Counted from the first letter of the stretch, positions 26,765 to 36,010 are shown. The stretch is DNA of 64,000 nt from Gammaproteobacteria bacterium (GCA_012103455.1 WLWT01000003.1:558001-622000), one strand, 5' to 3'. The notes: generated by a model not told the origin, from the sequence alone. Made by a program: numbers and translations.

Positions 26765-27802
26765 ATGTCGGAGCGGGTAAATGTTGGGGCGCGAACGTTG
26801 AAAATAGCTGTTTTCGGCTGCGGACGAATCGGCCGTATGCATGCTGCCAACATCGCCGCGCATCCGCAGGCGGAACTCGCTGGAGTGTACGACGTGCACG
26901 CTCCGTCGGCCCAGGAAGTCGGTGCTTCCCATCACGTGCCGGTCGCTGCCAGCGCGGCGGAATTGCTCGAATCCACCGAGGTGGATGCGGTACTGATCGC
27001 CACCGCCACCGACACCCACGCCGATTACATCGAGCAGGCTGTAGCCGCCGGCAAGCCGGTACTGTGTGAGAAGCCGATCGATTTAAGCCTCTCGCGCGTC
27101 AATCTTTGCGCCCAGAGGATCAGCGGCTCGCCGGTGCCCATTCAGCTTGGCTTCAACCGCCGCTTCGATCCGGGCCACCGCGCCGTGCGCGACGCCCGAC
27201 ACGCAGGCGAAATTGGGGAATTGCATCAGGTCATCATCACCTCCCGCGATCCCGAACTACCCCCGCGCACTTATCTGGAGTCAGCCGGTGGATTGTTGCG
27301 CGATATGACCATCCATGACTTCGACCTCGCGCGTTTCATGCTCGGGGAAGAGCCTGTGGAAGTCTTCGCCATCGCCCAGGCGCTCATCGATCCGGCCCTA
27401 GGCGCGGAGCTGGACGAGGTCGATTCCGCGATGATTATCATGCGCACGGCAGCGGGCAAACAGTGCCACATCAACAACTCCCGTACCGCCGTGTACGGTT
27501 ACGACCAGCGGGTGGAATTGCTTGGCACCACGGGCATGCTCGTCAGCGGCAACCGCAAGCCGCACGCAGCGAAACGGTTCACCGCGGCGCGCACCGAAGC
27601 CGCGCAACCGTATCTTTACTTCTTCATCGAGCGCTATCGCGAAGCGTTTGCCGCCGAGATCGCCGCGTTTGTGGAGTGCGTCGAGCAAGGCACCGAACCC
27701 GAAGTGGGATTCGAAGACGGGCGGCGCGCGCTCATTCTTGCCGAGGCCGCCTACCGTTCGCTGAGCGAAGGCCGCATGGTCGGCGTCCACGAGGTGGAGT
27801 AA
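26765..27802 (+). CDS. iolG: Inositol 2-dehydrogenase IolG-like
   Basis: About 345 residues, Gfo/Idh/MocA family. The Rossmann motif is VFGCGRIGRMHAANI, the catalytic Lys is in LCEKPIDLSLSRV, and the substrate domain has GGLLRDMTIHDFDLARFMLG. It oxidises myo-inositol to 2-keto-myo-inositol with NAD, the step before IolE. The start is uncertain: ATG 26765 has no SD, and TTG 26798 directly before KIAVFGCG would fit the family better. Divergent from iolD. Confidence 0.88.
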   Translation: MSERVNVGARTLKIAVFGCGRIGRMHAANIAAHPQAELAGVYDVHAPSAQEVGASHHVPVAASAAELLESTEVDAVLIATATDTHADYIEQAVAAGKPVLCEKPIDLSLSRVNLCAQRISGSPVPIQLGFNRRFDPGHRAVRDARHAGEIGELHQVIITSRDPELPPRTYLESAGGLLRDMTIHDFDLARFMLGEEPVEVFAIAQALIDPALGAELDEVDSAMIIMRTAAGKQCHINNSRTAVYGYDQRVELLGTTGMLVSGNRKPHAAKRFTAARTEAAQPYLYFFIERYREAFAAEIAAFVECVEQGTEPEVGFEDGRRALILAEAAYRSLSEGRMVGVHEVE

Positions 27803-27811
27803 CAATCCCGC

Positions 27812-28939
27812 ATGGCGAACTCGAAGCGTGAACTCAACCTCGGCCTGATCGGCGCGGGATTCATGGGTAAAGCCCATGTGTTTGGCTTTGCCATTGCGCA
27901 GCGGGTGTTTGACCTGCCGTTCCAAGTCGTTTTGCATACGCTCGCGGAGGTTAACGCGGAACACGCGGAGCGTGCTGCTGGTGCGTTGGGCTTTCAGCAC
28001 GCAACGGATGATTGGCGCTCGATGTTGGACGATCCCGCCGTCGGTGTGATCGACATCACCGCACCCAACGCCCTGCACAAGGAAATGGCATTGGCGGCCA
28101 TCGCCGCCGGTAAACACGTGTATTGCGAAAAACCGCTCGCGCCGCGCGCCACCGACGCGGCGCAAATGGCGCGCGCGGCGGCGACCGCCGGCGTCCGCAC
28201 GCAGGTCGGCTTCAACTATCTTTGCAACCCGATGGTGAAACTCGCGCGCGCCATGATCGAAGCGGGCGAACTCGGGAACATTCGCAGTTACCGTGGCGTG
28301 CACGCCGAGGATTACATGGCGCACGCACGCACGCCTTTTACCTTTCGCCATGATCCATCGGGCGGCGGTGCGTTGGCCGACGTTGGCAGCCATGCGCTGG
28401 CGAGCGCCGAGTTTTTACTCGGTCCCATTGACAGCCTGCTGGGGGATTGCGTCACCGTGATTGGCGAGCGGCCCGATGGCCGAGGGGGACGGCGCCGGGT
28501 AGAAGTAGACGACATCGGACGTGCGCTACTGCGTTTCGAGAGCGGTGCGAGCGGCAGTGTTGAGGCGAACTGGCTGGCGACGGGACGAAAAATGCAGCAC
28601 GACTTCGAGGTATATGGCGACCAAGGCGCGCTGGTTTTTAGCCAAGAACGTCTCAATGAACTGCACTTTTATTCGGTCGATGACCGCACTGGCCGCCGCG
28701 GATTCCGCCGCATCGAAGCGGCGCCGGAACATCCACCGTACGGCGAATTCTGCGTCGCGCCGGGCCATCAGATCGGTTTCAACGAGCTGAAGGCGATCGA
28801 AATTAAAGGCTATCTCGAAGCTATCGCCGGAAACCGCCCCGAACCATTCGGCTTTGCTGCGGGTGAGCGTGTTCAGCATCTGGTCGAATTGGTGCAGCTA
28901 TCCTCGCGCGAGGGCGGCTGGAAGAAAGTCCGCGGCTAA
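27812..28939 (+). CDS. Gfo/Idh/MocA-family dehydrogenase
   Basis: 375 residues. LIGAGFMGKAHVFGFAIAQR binds the cofactor and YCEKPLAPRATDAAQMARAA carries the catalytic Lys; the C-terminal domain has FRHDPSGGGALADVGSHALA. It starts 10 bp after iolG and is co-transcribed. Relatives include scyllo-inositol dehydrogenases (IolX/IolW) and rhizopine MocA, so a second inositol isomer is the likely substrate (inference). Confidence 0.87.
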   Translation: MANSKRELNLGLIGAGFMGKAHVFGFAIAQRVFDLPFQVVLHTLAEVNAEHAERAAGALGFQHATDDWRSMLDDPAVGVIDITAPNALHKEMALAAIAAGKHVYCEKPLAPRATDAAQMARAAATAGVRTQVGFNYLCNPMVKLARAMIEAGELGNIRSYRGVHAEDYMAHARTPFTFRHDPSGGGALADVGSHALASAEFLLGPIDSLLGDCVTVIGERPDGRGGRRRVEVDDIGRALLRFESGASGSVEANWLATGRKMQHDFEVYGDQGALVFSQERLNELHFYSVDDRTGRRGFRRIEAAPEHPPYGEFCVAPGHQIGFNELKAIEIKGYLEAIAGNRPEPFGFAAGERVQHLVELVQLSSREGGWKKVRG

Positions 28940-29234
28940 AGCCCCACACCCGCGCTGCATCAGAGCAAGAGTCGCCGCCCGGTGGGCGCGATAGTGCGAC
29001 TCATATCCGGCGATGGGTGGAAGTGACGTGATGGACCGTTTATGCGTTGCGACCGGCCGGTGCGTGCGACGGTTTCGATGGCTGTAAGCGCTAGCCCGTC
29101 GGCCACCCCCCATGTCGCCGTTTTAAAAGTCGTGTCGCCGTTTTAAAAACGAAAGCCGCCGCGGTCTAGGCTTTGCCGCTGACGCTCGCGGTCAATACGG
29201 CCGGATGAGCCGCGCGCACCAGCAAGCCGCCGTG
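28940..29234. other. Intergenic region with a 20-bp duplication
   Basis: No gene recognised. TGTCGCCGTTTTAAAAGTCG begins a 20-bp tandem duplication at 29113-29148. It leads into an IS91-type remnant. Confidence 0.5.
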
Positions 29235-29469
29235 TCGAGTGCACGGGCTGTCGTGAGGTATCACGGCCTCTTTGCGCCCAGCCCACGAACTCGATGGCTC
29301 GATTACACCGCGTGCGCGCCATTGATGCTAGCCGCTGCCCGCGCTGCGCTGCCAATGGGCGTGTCATCGGCGTCATCACCGGGCCCAAGCTCGTACACGG
29401 GTCCTCGAATACCTCAACCGGCGCGGCCTCGCCAGCGCCGCGCCCACCACTACACACTCTCGAATATAA
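29235..29469 (+). pseudogene. IS91-family transposase remnant (extreme C-terminus)
   Basis: VVRYHGLFAPSP opens the piece; further on RVIGVITGPKLVHG in one frame and VLEYLNRRGLASAAPTT in another, ending at TAA 29467-29469. Order and motifs resemble the tail of IS91-type transposases, with at least one frameshift and losses between. The phrase GTGAGGTATCACGGCCTCTT is shared with the remnant at 19.9 kb. Confidence 0.55.
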
Positions 29470-29551
29470 TTAAACAAACTTCGCCTCTTACTTTTCTTCA
29501 CCGCACCGAAAATTGATACTGTATACTTGTCGGTCTTGAGAAGCCTATTCG

Positions 29552-29692
29552 GGGCACCTCTAAAAAATGCACTTTTTCCGCGATTGCGGCGTCAGCTCCG
29601 TGCTCCAATCCTCAGGTATCACCTACACACTGCGGTTGTGCGCGCGGTGCTTCCTTGCACTCACGAAACAATGACTATTGTTAGAGGCGCCC
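29552..29692 (+). mobile_element. Miniature inverted-repeat element, type 1, copy C
   Basis: 141 bp, ends GGGCACCTCTAAAA and TTAGAGGCGCCC, with TTCG on both sides (29548-29551 and 29693-29696). It lies just upstream of the AspH-TylF fusion gene. Confidence 0.92.
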
Positions 29693-29727
29693 TTCGCTCG
29701 CTTTAAATGTATTTCCTCGGCTGATTA

Positions 29728-31353
29728 ATGAAAATATCAAAGAACACCCTAGAATGGCTTGCAGGTTATTTCGTTCCTCAAAGCGAAACAGTGCAGACCT
29801 TTATCGATTCAGATAGTCTGCCTTTTAACACTTATATCGAGGATCGGATTGACATCATTCGACAAGCTGCATTGGCCTACATCCATCAGAGGTTTCCACG
29901 CCCTATTGCGGATTTGGTAACTATCAATGCCTATAAAACTGAAATCCCTTCCGATTGGCGCAGCGAAATATTTTACATTAATGGCGAGTACAATGCACTG
30001 TTCGCGCAACTGTTCCCCGCTGCGCATCAGGTTCTTCTCACTCTTTGTCAAAACCATCCCGCCATTCAGGGTATCGGCATCTCCATGCTTGGTTCTAAGA
30101 GCCGTATCGAACCACACCAAGACTACAACCCTCTATTTTATCGTTACCACCTCCCTTTAGTCTGCGACTCGATTGGCAACACTATTACTGTCGGCGAAGA
30201 TAAACGCAATTACCAAGAGGGCAAGGGACTTGCATTCGACTTTACCAGCGTTCATAGCGTGCAAAATAGTTCCGATAACCCGCGTATCAACCTAATGATT
30301 GATTTTTATAAGCCGGATGTCCTCAAGCGTTTAGGGCCGGCCCAGAGCTTAGTGCTTGCACTCGCACAGCGATTCTTACGGTTGTTTGTCCCAGAGCTTC
30401 GACACCTCCAAAATTCCCTACCGCAGTATGATCAGGTCCGTATTGGCAATTTGGTAAGAGAACTTGATACCAGCGAATTTAGGAATTATTCGCCGCTGGT
30501 AATGTGCAAACTCTGGTTTTATCGATTGTGCCGTCTTAAAAAAGATCAGAACGCTATCAAGCAGTTTGGCGCACCGCAAATCGACAAGCTCGGCCTCAAC
30601 GCTAATGATGTCGATAACTACACTAGGATGATCTGTATGGCCGTGTATGCGGACTGGGCTGGCGCCGAGCTCTACACAATGCTGCCCCGCAAACGCCTTG
30701 ACAACATCGTCGAGTGTTGCAGTCACCTGATATCAAATCAGGTACCCGACGCTTTTCTTGAGGCCGGTGTGTGGCGGGGTGGCGCTGGTATCCTTATGCG
30801 TCATGTATCTTGTGTCCTGCGTGATGATCGGGAGGTTTATCTTTTGGATTCATTCTCTGGTATGGAGAATATTTCCACCGCGCCCGTTACCGGGCACAGC
30901 GGCAATGAAGCCGAACTGCATGATACTCACAGCGAGGAGGAATGCGATGTACTGTGTTCGCAGATTCTCGAAAAAGCTGCGCAGCATTTTGAACATCCGG
31001 TGATTTCGACCAGTGTCGAACTGGTTCAACGCAATATTGAAAAAAAACTCGGAACCGTAAACGGTTTTACTCTCATACAAGGTTGGTTCTCACCGACCTT
31101 CCCTTGGCACGAGGTACCGGAGCTTGCAATGTTGAGGCTAGACTGTGACTACTATTGGCCCACTCGCCACTGCCTCGAAGGGCTTTATGACAAGCTGGCC
31201 CCCGGTGGATGGGTTATTCTGGATGAATATTACCTGCCCCATTTTGGCGAGCGGTTAGCTGTAGACGAGTTTCGGGCAGCGCGCGGGATTAATGATCGCA
31301 TTGTGCGCATTGATGAGAATAGTGGCTACTGGATTAAGAGTAGCGCTAAATAA
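29728..31353 (+). CDS. AspH-type hydroxylase fused to TylF-type methyltransferase
   Basis: 541 residues. Residues about 60-195 resemble the aspartyl/asparaginyl beta-hydroxylase fold: SRIEPHQDYN supplies HxD, DFTSVHSVQNSSDNPRINLM supplies the distal His and 2-oxoglutarate Arg. Residues about 330-540 match TylF/MycF O-methyltransferases: FLEAGVWRGGAGILMRHV, YLLDSFSGMEN, LRLDCDYYWPTRHCLEGLYD, PGGWVILDEYY. Both halves keep their metal or cofactor motifs, so one protein could hydroxylate and then methylate a substrate (inference). The codon use is AT-richer than the surroundings, and the gene lies alone between miniature elements C and D. Confidence 0.82.
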   Translation: MKISKNTLEWLAGYFVPQSETVQTFIDSDSLPFNTYIEDRIDIIRQAALAYIHQRFPRPIADLVTINAYKTEIPSDWRSEIFYINGEYNALFAQLFPAAHQVLLTLCQNHPAIQGIGISMLGSKSRIEPHQDYNPLFYRYHLPLVCDSIGNTITVGEDKRNYQEGKGLAFDFTSVHSVQNSSDNPRINLMIDFYKPDVLKRLGPAQSLVLALAQRFLRLFVPELRHLQNSLPQYDQVRIGNLVRELDTSEFRNYSPLVMCKLWFYRLCRLKKDQNAIKQFGAPQIDKLGLNANDVDNYTRMICMAVYADWAGAELYTMLPRKRLDNIVECCSHLISNQVPDAFLEAGVWRGGAGILMRHVSCVLRDDREVYLLDSFSGMENISTAPVTGHSGNEAELHDTHSEEECDVLCSQILEKAAQHFEHPVISTSVELVQRNIEKKLGTVNGFTLIQGWFSPTFPWHEVPELAMLRLDCDYYWPTRHCLEGLYDKLAPGGWVILDEYYLPHFGERLAVDEFRAARGINDRIVRIDENSGYWIKSSAK

Positions 31354-31393
31354 TTACTATTCAGACTAAATGGAGCAGAAATAAATGGAATAA

Positions 31394-31484
31394 GGGCACC
31401 TCTAGCAATAGTAATTTTTTTGTGAGTGCAAGGAAGCACCGCGCGCAGAACCGCAGTGCATAGGTGATACCTGAGGATTCGAGC
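31394..31484 (-). mobile_element. Type 1 miniature element, outer half only (copy D)
   Basis: GGGCACCTCTAGCAATAG and the following sequence match the outer half of type 1 up to CCTGAGGATTCGAGC, then homology ends 12 bp from the dctM stop. Its mirror-image partner is copy E at 34257-34338. Confidence 0.85.
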
Positions 31485-31496
31485 GGGGCGAATACT

Positions 31497-32640
31497 CTAA
31501 AACCCACGGAACAAGAGCGCCGGAAGCCACAACGCTAGCTGCGGCAATAAGAGCACTGCGGCCAACACCACGCCGTGCAGCAAGATGAACGGAATGACGC
31601 CTCGGTACATTTCCACCAGGCGGATCGCCGGCAGCGCGATCCCACGCAGGTAGAAGATCGCAGGTGCCATCGGTGGCGTCAGGTAACTCGTCTGAATCAT
31701 GATGAGGAAACAGATGCGGAACCATACCTTGAGTTCACCAACCGGCAGATCGTAGTAATTGAATCCGGTGACGATGGGTATCGTGATCGGGACCACTATC
31801 AGCATCAGCGAGATCAGGTCCAGCACGAACCCGGCGGCGAATGCGAGCAACAAAACGATTGCGAGCGTCGGCCATGCGGATAGCTCGGCCGCCTGCAGCA
31901 GGTTTTGCGTGCCAACCAGCCCGCCGGCCGCGGTGAACACGCCCGCGAACATCGTCCCACCCAGTAAGATGAGTAAGATCATGGCGGTGATAACCACGGT
32001 CTTGACCAGCGCTTCCTGGAGGATGCCGAAGGTAAGCTTACGATAGAGGAGCGCCAACATCGTCGAGCCGACCGCGCCGCACGCAGCCGCCTCGGTGGGC
32101 GTCGCCAGCCCGGCGAGAATCGAGCCCAGCACCAGTGTGATCAACAAAAATGGCGGCAGCAGCGCGGTCGCTGTCATCCATAACTTTTGCGACAGAGGCG
32201 GCTCGTTTTCAGCGGGCGGCAACCGCTTGCCATCCTCCGGCCGCAGCGTGCACCGCACCAGCGTATAAATGATGTAGAGGACCGAGCGAGCCGCCCGCGC
32301 AGATGGTGCCGGCGATCAACGAGTGGTTGTACGCGTAGCGCATCATCACCGGAATTGCGAGGAGGCCTACTACAGTCTCGGTCGCACCGACGATGCCAGT
32401 GGATGCCGCAAACACGACGCACAGTAAAATCGTACCGATCCCTAATCCACCGGGCAGTCGGCGGGTCCACAAGTGGATAGCCTCGAACAGCCGCTCGGCC
32501 ACGCCCGATCGCTCGAGCAGCGAGCCCATGAAGATGAAAAGTGGCATGGCGCCCAACACGTCATGAACTCCATGGGCTAGGTCTCCGTGGGGCCGAGTCT
32601 CCCGAGGGGCTGGGTCTGCGGGCGAAGGGTGGTTCCACGC
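31497..32640 (-). pseudogene. TRAP transporter large permease (DctM-like), broken
   Basis: The C-terminal 250 residues are intact in one frame (LILLGGTMFAGVFTAAGGLV, IVVPITIPIVTGFNYYDLP, YLTPPMAPAIFYLRGIALP). The preceding part lies in another frame (MPLFIFMGSLLERSGVAERL, STGIVGATETVVGLLAIPVM, AGTICAGGSLG) and breaks at about 32285, where the usual GTIIPPS-type loop is shortened. Upstream of 32600 the N-terminus is unrecognisable. It would have moved a carboxylate with Na+ or H+. Non-functional. Confidence 0.82.
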
Positions 32641-32939
32641 CAAACAGCTGCGACTGTGCCGGAGCCTTGCCCGCCGCTGCTCCCCCCTGCTGCCGCGGGC
32701 CTAATGGTGGGCGAATCATCCACGCGATTGGCGCGAATGCCAAGAAGGTATCACCCAGTTGGTTGAGCCAGAACATTCGAATCGTATGCCAATACGGTTC
32801 ATGTGGCGGCTACAGCGCGTTGCATACCCCAACGGGTAAGCTACCGCATCCGCGGTGGTTGAGAGGAAGGCGGGCGATTGCGCCCTCCCGCCCGTTTTGA
32901 TGTGCGACGCGCACCTGCGCGCCGCCCCGGTGCTGCTTT
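32641..32939 (-). other. Degraded region between dctM and dctP
   Basis: The place where a small TRAP permease (DctQ) would lie. An open stretch MFWLNQLGDTFLAFAPIAWM (near 32776) is followed by low-complexity sequence. I cannot confirm DctQ. Confidence 0.35.
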
Positions 32940-34012
32940 TTAGTTCATGCCTATCGGGAAGCGGAAGAAGTTCCAGTTGTTCTGCATAGCTTTCTGGAAT
33001 GCGCGACGGTGGTCGAGCGCTCGTTTAAACCACGCGTTCTTGGCCGCTTGGGCGTCGGACCATTGCTGCGCGGCTTCGTTTGCCGCTTTGATGAACTCCG
33101 GGCTCAACTTGACGAACTCGTTGCCGTGCTCACGCATCTTGCCAAGAGCGGCGACGTCCTTGTAGGAGTAGCGGCTCCAGCTATCGAGCGTGTTGATTTT
33201 TCCAGCGAGCTTCAGGAGTTCTTGATCTGCCTTCGGCAGGCGCTGCCAAACATCCATGTTGACCATACATTCTTGCACCGCGCCCGGCTGATGTACGCCC
33301 GGCATGATGATGTACTTCGCGATCTTGTGGAAACCGGAAAGCAGGTTGACCGATGGCGAACTCCATTCGATCGCGTCGATGAGGCCACGCTCGAGGGCTG
33401 GATAGACCTCAGCGCCCGGCAAGATCACCGTGGACGCACCAAGGTTTCCTGCGATCTCAGCCCATGCACCCGCGGTGCGCATCTTTAGCCCCTTGAAGTC
33501 CGCGAGGGTCTGGATGCGCTTCTTGGAATGTAAGAAGATCTCCGTTGGGAAGACGCCGCAGGCAATCGAAGCGACGTTGAACTTTTCTTTGCGGTACTCG
33601 AACGCAAGCTCGGCGCCACCAGCCTGGAAGAGCCATAGACTGGAAGAGCCATAGAAATGAGTGCTTCTGGATTGAGCCCACCGGCCATGCCGGCGAACAC
33701 CACGGTCGCCTTATCGATGCCCCAGTCATAGCCCATCCAGTTGTGGCCGGCCTGGGCGACGTTCGATTTGACGGTGTCGGTTACCTTCAATGCCTTACCC
33801 AAGGTGCCGCCCGGGAATACCTGCAATCTTGATGCGATCAGCCGTCAGTTACTCGACCAGCATGGTCCAGCCCTTGGCATCTCGCTCGAGAAACGGTCCG
33901 CCGCCCACGGCGTTGCCATACTCCATCTCTCTGCGGCGGCGGTTGCCACCGGCGCCGCGAGTAGCGCTCAGAGTGCGGCGCTGAGAGCCAATTTTTTTGC
34001 TTTTTCTATCAT
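32940..34012 (-). pseudogene. TRAP transporter solute-binding protein (DctP-like), broken
   Basis: GGAGGAGAC precedes ATG 34012 (MIEKAKKLALSAAL). Pieces in different frames follow the family: GGGPFLERDAKGWTMLVE then a stop, GTLGKALKVTDTVKSNVAQA, FAGMAGGLNPEALISM, and after a 16-bp duplication at 33623-33654 the C-terminal GGAELAFEYRKEKFNVASIA, FKGLKMRTAGAWAEIAGNLG, WSSPSVNLLSGFHKIAKYII. At least two breaks. First gene of the dead TRAP operon. Confidence 0.83.
33623..33654 (-). repeat. 16-bp tandem duplication inside dctP
   Basis: Forward-strand CCTGGAAGAGCCATAG and ACTGGAAGAGCCATAG. It coincides with a frame change in dctP, although removing it alone does not fully restore the frame. Confidence 0.85.
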
Positions 34013-34256
34013 TCGAAGTCTCCTCCCAAGTGGTACCAATCGAGCAGTGGTATCGATCGGGCCGATGACCACCGATGCGCGCAACTCGAATGCGTCCATG
34101 CCGGATTGCCGGCCCCGATTTCCGTCTCGTGACGGTTGCTGGCATCTGCTCCGAAAGCAATCTTAAAGCCGGCGCTCGCACGCCGGTTGCTAGCCTTAAG
34201 ACACTAGCCAAGACGCCTACGCCGACTGTGCATGACCTGCCGCTGCGTTCGGCTTT

Positions 34257-34338
34257 TCAGGTATCGCCTATACACTGCGGTTGCGCGCGCGGTGCTTCCT
34301 TGCACTCACGAAAAAATGACTATTTGTTAGAGGTGCTC
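34257..34338 (+). mobile_element. Type 1 miniature element, outer half only (copy E)
   Basis: From TCAGGTATCGCC to TTAGAGGTGCTC, matching the outer half of type 1 in the opposite orientation to copy D. It overlaps the 3' end of the fatty-acid hydroxylase gene and supplies its stop codon. Outer flank TTTT does not match copy D's ATAA. Confidence 0.85.
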
Positions 34339-35093
34339 TTTTGCGAATGCGCAGCCTGCTTGAGATCGGTCTTCACATATTTCGTTTCGTAGCCGTTAAT
34401 CAGATGGCCGAGCAGGCCGCGATTGAGATCGGAGGTCCCGAACAGCCAATCCGCAAACGGCAACGTAAGGTTCATGTTCACCTCCATCATGTTCGAGGCA
34501 TCATGATGCGCACTGTGGTGGCGCCGGATAGTGTTGACGAACGGGCAGTAGCGCACGAACCAGTTCTCTTCGACGTGGCAGCAAAAGTGCATAAATTCGT
34601 ATAACAAATAGATGCTGGTCGTGGTCGAGACCATCAGCCATCCGACATTCGCGCTGACGAGAAACCCCGTTATTAGCGCGGGCGGAATGGTCATCAGAAT
34701 AAACACGACCAGGGCATAAGGCGGAAACACCGTGACCCGCCAGTCGTGCTGCCCGGCGAAGCGCATCTCATCGCGCGTGAAAAACTGATGGTGCATCAGT
34801 GTGTGGCGCGTATAGATAGCGCGCGAGCCTTTGTCCTTCTTCGGCCGATGCATCACTTTGGTGTGGATCCACCATTCGAACAGATTGGCGATGACCAGTA
34901 CGGCCGGTACCGTCAGCCATTCCCACCAGCGCACCTCCTGGATGTGGGCGCCGTAGATATAAAGCGCTCCAAATCCCATCGTATAGATGATGAAAATGTG
35001 CAGATAGCCGTTGTACCAGGTCGCAATGCGCTCACGGTAGACCTGGCGATAAACACGCTGGCGTTGCGACATCGGGGTCTCGGTAAGTTCCAT
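34320..35093 (-). CDS. Sterol desaturase / fatty acid hydroxylase family protein
   Basis: 257 residues, four or five membrane segments and histidine clusters of the diiron membrane hydroxylases: WWIHTKVMH, HTLMHHQFF, EFMHFCCHVEENW and HHSAHHD. It would hydroxylate or desaturate a lipid chain. The last residues (KSTSNK) and the stop come from miniature element E, so the native C-terminus has been replaced, though all His motifs are upstream. GGAGGA precedes the ATG. The GntR gene lies upstream on the same strand. Confidence 0.82.
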   Translation of the reverse strand: MELTETPMSQRQRVYRQVYRERIATWYNGYLHIFIIYTMGFGALYIYGAHIQEVRWWEWLTVPAVLVIANLFEWWIHTKVMHRPKKDKGSRAIYTRHTLMHHQFFTRDEMRFAGQHDWRVTVFPPYALVVFILMTIPPALITGFLVSANVGWLMVSTTTSIYLLYEFMHFCCHVEENWFVRYCPFVNTIRRHHSAHHDASNMMEVNMNLTLPFADWLFGTSDLNRGLLGHLINGYETKYVKTDLKQAAHSQKSTSNK

Positions 35094-35176
35094 GGGGCGT
35101 CCTCCTGATTGCGGTGTTGAGCCGGTTCGTCTGTCAATTCAGAAGTCTCGCACTCGTGCCTCGCATAGCCGCGGCC

Positions 35177-35914
35177 TTACCAGTCGAGTGCTGACCTTGT
35201 GATGTCCTCAATGTGATCAATGAGCCGATCGCTTGCGGCGGCTGCGCCCACACGGTCGCCAGCGGCGATGGCATCTGCCACGCACGCATGCGCCTCCGCG
35301 GTGATGCCTAAATCTTCCACGTGCCGGTTGTGCATGAACCAGAAACGGCGTGAGAGACCCGCCATCAATGCGATGGTCTTGACGGCGAAAGTGTTGCGGG
35401 CGGCGGCACTTACCCGCTCATTGAATTCGCGGTCCAGCCGCATAAAACCGAGCGCGTCGCTGGTGCGTGCCGCTTCGCACATGGCGGCGGCGAGCGCTGC
35501 GAATAAAGTGCGCTCCTCGAGCGTAGCCCGCAGCGCCGCGGAGCGGGCCATGAGCCGCTCGATCTCGCGCCGTACCTCGAGCATACGAAGCTGCGAGCGG
35601 ACGTCGAACTCCGAGACCAGCACACCTCGGCGTGGCAACACCGCGACCAGTCCTTCTCGCTCCAGGCGATGCAGGGCCTCGCGCACCGGGGTGCGGCCGA
35701 TGCCGAGCGCCTCGGATAGCCCGGCTTCCGACACCACCTGCCCCGGGGCAAGCTCGAGCGTGACGATGCGTTCTTCGAGCTCGCGATAAGCGCGATCGGT
35801 GAGGCTCTCACGTGCTCTGCGCCCTGGCGGCGCCTGTTCGGCGAGATCAATTCGCTCTGCGGTTTGCAAGATCATCGCGGTGGCGGGCGCTCCGGTCTTA
35901 TTGCTCATTGGCAT
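35177..35914 (-). CDS. GntR-family regulator (FadR/FCD subgroup)
   Basis: 245 residues. Winged helix: LTDRAYRELEERIVTLELAP, SEAGLSEALGIGRTPVREAL, HRLEREGLVAVLPRRGVLVS. The C-terminal all-helical FCD domain (RREIERLMARSAALRA, DREFNERVSAAARN, HMHNRH-like FMHNRHVEDLG, AHACVADAIAAGD) usually binds a metal and a carboxylate ligand. It likely controlled the neighbouring hydroxylase or TRAP genes (inference). Confidence 0.88.
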   Translation of the reverse strand: MPMSNKTGAPATAMILQTAERIDLAEQAPPGRRARESLTDRAYRELEERIVTLELAPGQVVSEAGLSEALGIGRTPVREALHRLEREGLVAVLPRRGVLVSEFDVRSQLRMLEVRREIERLMARSAALRATLEERTLFAALAAAMCEAARTSDALGFMRLDREFNERVSAAARNTFAVKTIALMAGLSRRFWFMHNRHVEDLGITAEAHACVADAIAAGDRVGAAAASDRLIDHIEDITRSALDW

Positions 35915-35946
35915 GGAGCTGATATATTACTCATATTCCAGAAGGA

Positions 35947-36010
35947 CACAATGCCCAATTTACACAATGCCCAATTTACACAATGCCCAATTTACACAGG
36001 GCCCAATCTC
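35947..36010 (+). repeat. 16-bp tandem repeat, three perfect copies and one degenerate
   Basis: Unit CACAATGCCCAATTTA at 35947-35994, then CACAGGGCCCAATCTC. It lies in the leader between the GntR gene and the DUF6166 gene. Confidence 0.92.

Noticed and set aside
31394-34338. Calling the D-TRAP-E segment a proven composite transposon
   Set aside because: The outer flanks differ (ATAA versus TTTT), and no transposase or second copy is seen; kept only as a finding.
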